Origin: Myxococcales bacterium
Lineage (GTDB): Bacteria > Myxococcota > Myxococcia > Myxococcales > Myxococcaceae
NCBI GenBank assembly: GCA_003153055.1
Contig: PMBV01000187.1
Span: forward strand, 215-49,610
Reading direction: 5' to 3'
DNA: 49,396 bases
Each line of letters begins with the position of its first letter. The stretch's first letter is position 1. The notes under the pieces are model-generated. The model did not search any database. It was not told the DNA's origin and worked only from the letters and a program-made list of their open reading frames with translations. The translations under genes and the position numbers were made by a program. Positions 25,849-32,691 of the stretch are shown one piece after another.

Positions 25849-27921
25849 ATGTCTCGCTCTGTCCTTCTCGCTCTCGTCGTCTTCGCGGCCTGCGCCGGGC
25901 CCAAGGTCCAACCCGCGGCGTCTGTCACCGCCTCCACCTCCACCGCGCCGGCTCCCGCGGCACCGGGCATCGATTTGTCCATCGTCGATCGCTCGGTCAA
26001 CCCGTGCGTCGACTTCTACCAGTACGCCTGTGGTGGCTGGGTCGCGAAGACCCAGATGCCCGATGACCAATCGCGCTGGGTCCGCTCCTTCAATGTCATG
26101 CACGAGGAGAACAAGCTGAAGCTCCGCGCCATCCTCGATGAGGCGGCGGCGGGCAAGGTCGACAGCGGAGACCGCTACGGCCAGGTGGTGGCCGACTTCT
26201 ACGCGAGCTGCATGGACGAAGCGGCGGTGGAGAAGACGGGCCTCGAGCAGCTCAAGGCCGTGTGGAAGCGCATCGACGGCCTCAAGGACGCCAAGGGCCT
26301 GGGCGCCATGTTGGGTGCGCTGCACGCCCAGACGACGCCTGGCTTCTTCGACCTCGGCTCGACGCAAGACTCGAAGGACTCGACCCTGGTGGTGGGTGCC
26401 CTCGCCCAGGGAGGTCTTTCGTTGCCGGATCGCGACTACTACACGAAGCAAGACGAGAAGAGCGCGGCGCTTCGGAGGGACTTCGTCAAGCACGTGGCCA
26501 GGCAGCTCGTGGCCGCGCAGCGAGAGCCCAAGCTGGCGCTCGCCGACGCCGAGGCCATCTTGGCGCTCGAGACGCGCCTCGCCGAGAGCCACTGGACCCG
26601 GGTGGAGCTGCGCGACCCAGAGCGCACCTACAACCGCCTCGACCTGGTGGGCCTCAAGAAGGCGGCGCCACACTTCGACTGGGAGGCGTACTTCGCGGCC
26701 GTGGGCCTCAAGGGCGTCACGGCGTTCGATGTGACGACGCCCAAGCTCATCGAGAAGCTCGACGTGGTGGTGCAGAAGACGCCGGTGGCGACCTTGAAGG
26801 CCTACCTCCGCTGGCAGGTGTTGCGAGACGCGGCCGGCACCCGCGCGTTGCCCAAGGTGATGAACGATGAGGCGTTTTGGTTTGGCGCCGCCCACTTCAC
26901 CGGGGCCAAGGCTCAGCCGGAGCGCTGGAAGCACTGCGTGGACCTGGTCGATGCTGGGCTGGGTCAGGCGCTGGGTCAGGCCTTCGTGCGTCGGCACTTC
27001 TCCTCAGATGCCAAGGCCAAGGCGCTGTCGCTGGTACAGGGCATCCAAGGGGCGATGGGCAAGCGCGTCGCCGGCCTCGAGTGGATGGACGACGCCACCC
27101 GGCAGAAGGCCGCCGAGAAGCTGGGCACCATGGTGAACAAGATTGGCTTCCCCGAGGCGTGGCAGAGCTACGACGGCCTGTCGGTGAAGCGAGACGCCTT
27201 CTACGAGTCGGCTACCGCGGTGGCAGCCTTCGAGCTCAAGCGGCAGTTGCAGAAGATTGGCCGGCCGGTGGACCGCACCGAGTGGAACATGAGCCCTCCG
27301 ACGGTGAACGCGTACTACTCGCCGCAGCTCAACGAGATGGTCTTCCCCGCCGGCATCCTCCAGCCGCCCTTCTACACCCAGGGCGCGAACGACGCGGTCA
27401 ACTACGGCGCCGCGGGCTTGGTGGTGGGCCACGAGCTGACCCACGGGTTCGACGACGAGGGTCGGAAGTTCGACGCCAAGGGGAACCTCACCGACTGGTG
27501 GTCGAAGCCGGTAGGCGAGGAGTTCCTCCGTCGCTCCGAGTGCGTCGTGAAGCAGTACGAAGTCTACCCGGTGCTCGACGACGTGAAGCTGAACGGCAAG
27601 CTGACACTGGGAGAGAACCTGGCGGACCTGGGTGGTATCAGCCTGACGTACGCGGCCTACCAGGCGTCGCGCGTCGGGAAACCGCCCGAGGCACCGGTGG
27701 GAGGCTTCAGCGCCGAGCAGCAGCTCTTCCTCGCCCATGCACAGGCCTGGTGCGCGCTGATTCGGCCCGAGAATGCGCGGCTGAGGGCGACGACGGACCC
27801 GCACTCCTCGGCTCAGTGGCGCGTCAACGGGCCCCTGTCGAACGTGCCGGAGTTCGCCAAGGCCTTCTCGTGCAAGGCCGGCGAGCCGATGGTGCGGGCC
27901 GACCGCTGCGCCATCTGGTAG
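25849..27921 (+). CDS. M13-family zinc metallopeptidase lipoprotein
   Basis: 690 aa from the ATG at 25849, with GGAGG 10 bases before; the open frame upstream is not protein-like. Signal peptide with lipobox FAAC. Neprilysin/PepO-type family: N-terminal SVNPCVDFYQYACGGW, NAYYSPQLNEMVFPAGILQPPF, zinc motif HELTH (528-532) in VVGHELTHGFDDEGRKFD, third ligand in ENLADLGG (E589, D593) and the C-terminal RVNGPLSN...FSCKAGEPM with a final CAIW. All catalytic residues are intact. It cleaves small peptides on the amino side of hydrophobic residues and should act at the cell envelope. Confidence 0.96.
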   Translation: MSRSVLLALVVFAACAGPKVQPAASVTASTSTAPAPAAPGIDLSIVDRSVNPCVDFYQYACGGWVAKTQMPDDQSRWVRSFNVMHEENKLKLRAILDEAAAGKVDSGDRYGQVVADFYASCMDEAAVEKTGLEQLKAVWKRIDGLKDAKGLGAMLGALHAQTTPGFFDLGSTQDSKDSTLVVGALAQGGLSLPDRDYYTKQDEKSAALRRDFVKHVARQLVAAQREPKLALADAEAILALETRLAESHWTRVELRDPERTYNRLDLVGLKKAAPHFDWEAYFAAVGLKGVTAFDVTTPKLIEKLDVVVQKTPVATLKAYLRWQVLRDAAGTRALPKVMNDEAFWFGAAHFTGAKAQPERWKHCVDLVDAGLGQALGQAFVRRHFSSDAKAKALSLVQGIQGAMGKRVAGLEWMDDATRQKAAEKLGTMVNKIGFPEAWQSYDGLSVKRDAFYESATAVAAFELKRQLQKIGRPVDRTEWNMSPPTVNAYYSPQLNEMVFPAGILQPPFYTQGANDAVNYGAAGLVVGHELTHGFDDEGRKFDAKGNLTDWWSKPVGEEFLRRSECVVKQYEVYPVLDDVKLNGKLTLGENLADLGGISLTYAAYQASRVGKPPEAPVGGFSAEQQLFLAHAQAWCALIRPENARLRATTDPHSSAQWRVNGPLSNVPEFAKAFSCKAGEPMVRADRCAIW

Positions 27922-28002
27922 GCGGAGGAGGGCCTCTTGGTCGGGCTTGCTCCCGATGCTCGCGCTCTCCGCGGGGCCGAACCGTGCTACGCGACGCGCG
28001 TC

Positions 28003-28710
28003 ATGATGGGAGCGCCCCGACTCGTGCTGGTGCAGCCCCGCAACGTCGACAACCTCGCGGCCATCGCCCGCGCGATGAAGACCTTCGGCCTCGTCGACTG
28101 GGTCGCGGTGGCGAGCGACAAGCACGACCGTGGTATGCGCGAGGTGCTGCGGCGTCACCGCGAGCCCGAAGCCGAACACGCCCTGGTCGCCACGCTGCGC
28201 CGAGTCGACACGCTGGCCGAGGCGATCGCCGACTGCTCGTGGGTCGTCGGCACCACCATGCGCACCATCGAAGGGCGCCCGCGCTTCACCCCCCGCGAGC
28301 TCGCCGCCGAGTCGGTGCGTCGCCACGACAGCACCTGGGCGCTCGTCTTCGGCGCCGAGTCGAACGGCCTGCGGAACGCCGAGGTCGACCAGTGCCACGC
28401 GGTGTCCTTCATTCCCTCGGCCGATGAGCAGCCCTCGCTCAACCTGTCGCAGGCGGTGGTGGTGTACGCCCACGAGCTCTCGACGGTGCGCACGGGTGGG
28501 GCCACGCCCGGCCAGCCCGCCCTCGCCGACGACGCCACGCTGCGCGCGGTGGAACACGAGCTCATCGGCGCCCTCGTCGCCGGCGGCTACCTGCACGACG
28601 CGAAGGCCGGCCGCCGCGTCATCGCCGCGCTGATGTCTTCGCTCAGCCGCGGCAGCCTCACCGCTGACGAGGCCGCGTCCTGGCGGCAGCTCCTTGCCCA
28701 ACGGTTTTGA
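28003..28710 (+). CDS. TrmJ-like tRNA/rRNA 2'-O-methyltransferase (SPOUT)
   Basis: 235 aa from the ATG at 28003; the frame is open from 27937, but the family starts near APRLVLVQPRNVDNLAAIARAMKTFGL. SPOUT (SpoU) motifs are present: motif 1 as above, motif 2 LVFGAESNGLRNAEVDQCHAVSFIP and motif 3 SLNLSQAVVVYAHEL, which together are closest to TrmJ (2'-O-methylation of tRNA position 32). S-adenosylmethionine is the methyl donor through the C-terminal knot. The C-terminal helices are also TrmJ-like. It lies 81 bases after the M13 peptidase gene. Confidence 0.88.
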   Translation: MMGAPRLVLVQPRNVDNLAAIARAMKTFGLVDWVAVASDKHDRGMREVLRRHREPEAEHALVATLRRVDTLAEAIADCSWVVGTTMRTIEGRPRFTPRELAAESVRRHDSTWALVFGAESNGLRNAEVDQCHAVSFIPSADEQPSLNLSQAVVVYAHELSTVRTGGATPGQPALADDATLRAVEHELIGALVAGGYLHDAKAGRRVIAALMSSLSRGSLTADEAASWRQLLAQRF

Positions 28711-28737
28711 GCGCAGGCGAGACCTGGATCCCGCAAC

Positions 28738-28872
28738 ATGTACCTGAAGGACTGCGCGAACCACCGCAGGCAACTCCGGCTGGAGTGGCGCCCCAGCACC
28801 CCCGTTGGCGCGTGGATCGACGGATGGATATTCCGCGCCAAAGACAACGGCCAGGCGATGGTCGTGTTCTGA
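28738..28872 (+). CDS. Possible short ORF or gene fragment
   Basis: 44 codons in the gap after the methyltransferase gene. The translation looks protein-like (RRQLRLEWRPSTPVGAWIDG, WIFRAKDNGQAMVVF) with normal Trp, Asp and Phe use. No ribosome site is apparent and nothing is recognised. It could be the 3' remnant of a lost gene. Confidence 0.25.
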   Translation: MYLKDCANHRRQLRLEWRPSTPVGAWIDGWIFRAKDNGQAMVVF

Positions 28873-28987
28873 GGCGCAGTGGGGCGGCAAGGCGCTTGGG
28901 GCTGGGGCTGAGGGGCTGGGGCTGAGGCACCTCTCGTCCGCAGTGGACCGACTTCAGTCTGGGCGTTTGGTCCCCCACTCTCCCCCG

Positions 28988-29010
28988 CCCCTCGCCCGCC
29001 GGGCGAGGGG
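28988..29010. other. Perfect GC hairpin
   Basis: CCCCTCGCCC (28988-28997), loop GCC, GGGCGAGGGG (29001-29010). It is followed by further GC palindromes (GGGCCGCGGGGCCC). It lies 278 bases past the methyltransferase stop with no U-tract, so a terminator role is only possible. The surrounding 28873-29139 shows short GGGGCTG repeats and no gene. Confidence 0.4.
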
Positions 29011-29139
29011 GGCCCGCTTATAGGGCCGCGGGGCCCGGGACGACCGCACTGCCGAACGGTTTGCCTCTCGGTGGCTGAACGCTGGAGTGGCGTGGCGGCT
29101 CGCCCGGGCCTCCACAACCGCACTCGTTCACTCTGAGCC

Positions 29140-29310
29140 TCGAGCTTCTGGGTTCAGGCAATGCCCTCGGTCTTGGGCCCTCTGCCGGTCAACGTCGTGG
29201 TTGCACTCCCGTTCAGCGTCGCCCAGGCAGCTCGAGCTCGGAGTCCACCAGCGTCCTTGACCAGCAAAGAGCCCAAGGCGAAGGGCATTGCCTGAACCTG
29301 AAAGCGCTCG
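29140..29310. repeat. Long imperfect palindrome of about 170 bases
   Basis: Perfect 17-base arms GGTTCAGGCAATGCCCT (29151-29167) and AGGGCATTGCCTGAACC (29282-29298). The interior keeps pairing inward: CTTGGGC with GCCCAAG, GGTCAA with TTGACC, and ACTCC (left) with GGAGT (right), down to a short centre near 29225. Pairing also extends a few bases outward. The whole segment can fold into one long interrupted hairpin. It lies just downstream of the DoxX gene's 3' end. It may be a MITE-like element, an old inverted duplication or a structured RNA. Confidence 0.65.
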
Positions 29311-29350
29311 TCGAGGAGCGCCGCGTGTCCTCGGCCTCAGGCTGTCGAGG

Positions 29351-29767
29351 TCAACCAGCCACGGGAAGAGCCGTGCCATGCTCGCTCCGGGCAACTCCCG
29401 CGCCTGCCTCACGGGCGGCGCTCAGGAGCACCCGCGAGGTCGCCAGCAGCGCCAGCGCCACCAACGGCATGAGGACCTTGCCCATGGGGTCGCCGCTCGC
29501 CGCGTGGGAGATCGCCGCCGCCACGGTGGTGATGCCAAACCCCGCGTAGGCCCACTCCCGCACCACTCTCGGAACCCGGGGCGCCACCAGGGCCACGGCG
29601 CCCAGCACCTTCGCGACCCCCAGCATTGTCCGGAAGTAGTCGGGGTACCCGAGGTGATGAAATGCCTCCTGCATCTGCGGGGCCCCACTGAGGTACGCGA
29701 ACGCCGAGCCCAGCATCATCAACGAAAACAACCCAGTGGCTGCCCAATACCCAAGCTTCGTCTTCAT
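29351..29767 (-). CDS. DoxX-like membrane protein
   Basis: 138 aa from the ATG at 29767, with AAGGAGAG as ribosome site; the 10 extra upstream codons would cover this site. Four hydrophobic helices (YWAATGLFSLMMLGSAFAYL, TMLGVAKVLGAVALVAP, EWAYAGFGITTVAAAISHAA, VLMPLVALALLATSRVLL) with the HHLGYPDYFRTMLGVAKVLG loop are typical of the DoxX-like family. Relatives often respond to oxidative or electrophile stress. The Rrf2 regulator gene is 67 bases upstream on the same strand, so joint control is likely. The gap contains a T6 run and an AT-rich segment that could hold its own promoter. Confidence 0.88.
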   Translation of the reverse strand: MKTKLGYWAATGLFSLMMLGSAFAYLSGAPQMQEAFHHLGYPDYFRTMLGVAKVLGAVALVAPRVPRVVREWAYAGFGITTVAAAISHAASGDPMGKVLMPLVALALLATSRVLLSAAREAGAGVARSEHGTALPVAG

Positions 29768-29834
29768 GTGTCTCTCCTTTTGGTGTGAATGAAACAAGTG
29801 TGGTTACATTTATTCGCAAAAAAGGGGCGCCCAT

Positions 29835-30293
29835 CTATCCACGAGCCTTCCGCTGGGGCCGTCGGTCGGCCCGGCGCGAGAGGTCCTCGAACATCTGCGC
29901 CAGAGTGACCTCTCGCAGGCTCTCCTCGAGTGCCGAGCGTGCCCGACCGAAGACACCCTCGAGGTACGCCGCCACGAGTGGCCCAATCGGGCAGGAGGGG
30001 TTCGGCCCAGAGGGGTGGCGTCCAAACAGCGCATCCTTCTCTTCCACCGCCACGTAGACGTCGAGGAGGGAGATGTTCCGGGGGCTCTTCGCAAGCGCTA
30101 CGCCGCCACCCGCCCCACGCTTCGAGGCCACCAGCCCAGCCCCCGCCAGCTCGCTCAGGAGACGCCGCACCACGACCGCGTTCGTCTGGATGCTCTCGGC
30201 CATCTTCTCCGACGTCACCGGACCGCGCTTCTCATTCTCGGCGTGGGCGAGCATCGCCAAGATGTGCGTAGCCATGGTGAACCTGCTGTTCAA
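29835..30293 (-). CDS. Rrf2-family transcriptional regulator
   Basis: 152 aa from a TTG at 30293 (GGAG 8 bases before), which restores the family N-terminus NSRFTMATHILAMLAHAE. The frame is open to 30386 but the extra residues are not family-like. The helix-turn-helix is at about 25-45 (VTSEKMAESIQTNAVVVRRLLSELAGAGLV) and the wing at KRGAGGGVALAKSP. Only one Cys (SCPIG, around residue 100) is present, so the three-Cys Fe-S site of IscR/NsrR is missing and a thiol-sensing YwnA/CymR-like type is more likely. The DoxX gene downstream is the probable target. Confidence 0.9.
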   Translation of the reverse strand: MNSRFTMATHILAMLAHAENEKRGPVTSEKMAESIQTNAVVVRRLLSELAGAGLVASKRGAGGGVALAKSPRNISLLDVYVAVEEKDALFGRHPSGPNPSCPIGPLVAAYLEGVFGRARSALEESLREVTLAQMFEDLSRRADRRPQRKARG

Positions 30294-30306
30294 GGTGGGC
30301 TCCAGA

Positions 30307-30320
30307 TTCGTAACTACGAA
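30307..30320. promoter_or_regulatory. Palindromic operator candidate for the Rrf2 regulator
   Basis: TTCGTAACTACGAA has perfect 6-base arms and lies 13 bases before the regulator's start, in the divergent region shared with glyQS. A TATTAT (-10-like on the minus strand) lies just upstream at 30327-30332. This placement would let the protein repress itself and perhaps touch glyQS. Confidence 0.5.
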
Positions 30321-30406
30321 CGATACATAATACGCGAGTCCCCACGGCGCAACCCATGCGGTCGTTTGAGTTTGCACCAGAGCCACCGCGAGGAGATGTT
30401 CCGCCC

Positions 30407-31978
30407 ATGAGCGAGCAGCCGGCAGCGGCGAAGAAGCCGATGGACGCGATCATGGCCCTGTGCAAGCGGCGGGGCTTCATCTTTCAGGCCTCCGAAGTCT
30501 ACGGTGGCATCAACGGGTTCTGGGACTACGGCCCGCTGGGCGCGCAGCTGAAGAAGAACCTCCGCGACGCCTGGTGGGAGGACGTCATCATGCAGCCCTG
30601 CGGTGGCGCGCCGGGGCCCGATGGCGAGCCGGTGACGGTGCTCCCCCTCGAGACTTGCATCATTCAGCACCCCAAGGTTTGGGAAGCCTCGGGTCACCTG
30701 GCCGGCTTCAGCGACCCGATGGTCGACTGCCGCGAGACGAAGAGCCGCTACCGCTTCGACCACGTGCAGCTTTTCGTGCCCGCGAACGGCCAGCCCACCG
30801 AGAAGCCCTTCTTCGCCTACCTGTCGGACACGCCCAGCGAGGCGAAGCAGCGCAAGAAGGCCGAGAAGGCGCTCGGGGAAGTGAAGACGATGCTGCTGCA
30901 GGACCTGCCCCGCGAGCAGTGGGGCAAGGTGCTGGCGCCCGACGCCGAGAAGGTGGGCAGCCTCACAGAGCCCAAGCAGTTCAACCTCATGTTCAAGACG
31001 TACGTCGGCGCCACCGCGAGCGAGGACGACGTCGCCTACCTGCGACCCGAGACCGCCCAGGGCATCTTCGTGCAGTTCAAGAACGTGCTCGACACCAACC
31101 GCGTCGCGGTGCCCTTCGGCATCGGCAACATCGGCAAGTCCTTCCGCAACGAGGTCACCCCGCGCAACTTCACGTTCCGCTCCCGCGAGTTCGAGCAGAT
31201 GGAGCTCGAGTTCTTCTGCCACGCCGACCAAGCGCGCGAGTGGTACGCGTTCTGGAAGGAGCACCGCCTCGCGTGGTGGCGCTCGCTGGGCCTCGCCGGC
31301 GAGAACCTGCGCCTGCGCGACCACGACCAGGCCGAGCTGGCGCACTACGCCAAGGCCGGCGCCGGCGTCTGCGACATCGAGTACCGCTTCCCCTTCACCT
31401 TCCCCGACTTCGGCGAGCTCGAGGGCGTCGCCCACCGAGGCAACTTCGACCTGACCCAGCACGAGAAGCACTCCCGAGCGCGGATGCAGTTCTTCGACAC
31501 CACGCGCGGCGAGGCGCGGCCCGACGGCACCAAGAAGGGCGAGTGGTTTACCCCCGACTGCATCGAGCCGGCGGCGGGCCTCGACCGCGGAGTGTTGGCG
31601 CTCCTGTGCGAGGCGTACACCCGCGACGAGACCCGCCCCAGCCCCGAGTTTCTCAAGCTGAGCCCGCGCCTCGCGCCCATCAAGGCCGCCGTCTACCCGT
31701 TGGTGAACAAAGACGGCATGCCCCAGACGGCCGAGAAGCTGCACCGTGAGCTGGTGAAGCGCTTTGGCCGCCGCGGACTCATCGAGTACGACGCCAAGCA
31801 GGCCATCGGCAAGCGCTACGCCCGCATGGACGAGGCCGGCTGCCCGTGGTGCTTCACCATCGACGGAGACACCGCCAAGGACCAGACCGTCACTGCGCGA
31901 GACCGCGATACCGGGGCGCAGCAGCGCATCGCGTTGGAGCAGGTGCCGGCGTTCCTCGACGAGAAGCTCAGCCAGTAG
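30407..31978 (+). CDS. glyQS: Glycyl-tRNA synthetase (dimeric type)
   Basis: 523 aa from the ATG at 30407, AGGAG 11 bases before. It charges tRNA-Gly with glycine. Class II motifs: motif 1 region GFIFQASEVYGGINGFWDYGPLGAQLKKNL, motif 2 KSFRNEVTPRNFTFRSREFEQMELEFF and motif 3 GLDRGVLALL, with the anticodon-binding domain at the C-terminus (PIKAAVYPLVNKDG...DAKQAIGKRYARMDEAGCPWCFTID). It is the alpha2 form found in Deinococcus, Myxococcota and eukaryotes, not the alpha2beta2 form of E. coli. It is divergent from the Rrf2 gene; the start region shares the palindrome. Confidence 0.97.
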   Translation: MSEQPAAAKKPMDAIMALCKRRGFIFQASEVYGGINGFWDYGPLGAQLKKNLRDAWWEDVIMQPCGGAPGPDGEPVTVLPLETCIIQHPKVWEASGHLAGFSDPMVDCRETKSRYRFDHVQLFVPANGQPTEKPFFAYLSDTPSEAKQRKKAEKALGEVKTMLLQDLPREQWGKVLAPDAEKVGSLTEPKQFNLMFKTYVGATASEDDVAYLRPETAQGIFVQFKNVLDTNRVAVPFGIGNIGKSFRNEVTPRNFTFRSREFEQMELEFFCHADQAREWYAFWKEHRLAWWRSLGLAGENLRLRDHDQAELAHYAKAGAGVCDIEYRFPFTFPDFGELEGVAHRGNFDLTQHEKHSRARMQFFDTTRGEARPDGTKKGEWFTPDCIEPAAGLDRGVLALLCEAYTRDETRPSPEFLKLSPRLAPIKAAVYPLVNKDGMPQTAEKLHRELVKRFGRRGLIEYDAKQAIGKRYARMDEAGCPWCFTIDGDTAKDQTVTARDRDTGAQQRIALEQVPAFLDEKLSQ

Positions 31979-32088
31979 TCGGGCCTCCGTACAGGTCCAG
32001 CGGAACGACGAAGGTGCCCCGGGCGCGGGAATATTCGCCGCCCGGTTCGTTCTCACGAGCGACCCGTGGTTGGAGACCACCGTTGCCC

Positions 32089-32691
32089 ATGACGATGGAA
32101 GGCTTGGCGCTCGAATCCCCGTTGGCATACCGTCGCTGCGTGCGGGCCCCTTCGACGTCGTCCGACACCAACCACCACGCACGAGTGAAGGCCTTCGTTC
32201 GGGAGCACGAAGGTGCCCTTGAGGCCATCGCGCTCAGGCTGTGCCGCAACCGCGCCGATGCGCACGACCTGGTGCAAGACACCTTCGAGCGGGCGCTCAC
32301 GGCTTTCGCACGTGTGTCGAGCCACTCCAACCCCCGGAGCTGGCTCGTCACCATCCTCAACAACCTCTTCATCGACCGGTGTCGGCAACTGGGCCGTGAG
32401 CGGCGGGCCGACACTCCCGTCGAGCAGTTGAACGACAGCCTCCAGCAGCCCGTGGCTGAAGCGGACCCTGCCTGGGCTTCGGTCACTGTCGAGCACCTGG
32501 AGCGCGCGCTGGGCGGGGTCCGCGAAGAGTTCCGCGTCGCCTACCGGATGCACGCGCTCGAAGGGCACTCGTACAAGGAGATTGCCCGGGTGTTGGGCAT
32601 TCCCGCGGCGACGGTGGGGACGCGCATCGCCCGAGCCCGGCGGCAGCTTCGCGAGCTCTTGGTGCCGAAGCTCGCGGAGGCCCGCCAATGA
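32089..32691 (+). CDS. ECF-type RNA polymerase sigma factor
   Basis: 200 aa with the ATG at 32089 chosen; the frame is open to 31846 and a GTG at about 32185 (VKAFVREHEG) is also possible, as the family core begins there. Region 2 is ALRLCRNRADAHDLVQDTFERALTAF with NPRSWLVTILNNLFIDRCRQ. Region 4 is EEFRVAYRMHALEGHSYKEIARVLGIPAATVGTRIARARRQLRELL. Its stop overlaps the next start (ATGA), so it is made together with the zinc-finger/TPR/CHAT protein, its predicted anti-sigma factor. Target promoters are unknown; ECF sigmas often drive their own operon. Confidence 0.93.
   Translation: MTMEGLALESPLAYRRCVRAPSTSSDTNHHARVKAFVREHEGALEAIALRLCRNRADAHDLVQDTFERALTAFARVSSHSNPRSWLVTILNNLFIDRCRQLGRERRADTPVEQLNDSLQQPVAEADPAWASVTVEHLERALGGVREEFRVAYRMHALEGHSYKEIARVLGIPAATVGTRIARARRQLRELLVPKLAEARQ

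Noticed and set aside
27004..28890. A 628-residue open frame on the minus strand across the M13 peptidase and methyltransferase genes
   Set aside because: It is Arg/His/Gly/Leu-rich, without domains, and antisense to two clearly recognised genes; a GC-rich shadow frame.
28988..29010. Rho-independent terminator for the methyltransferase gene
   Set aside because: Stem is strong but far from the stop codon and has no U-tract, so it is listed only as a hairpin.
29128..29412. 94-residue minus-strand open frame as a gene
   Set aside because: It is mostly the long palindrome plus the end of the DoxX region, with no protein-like composition.
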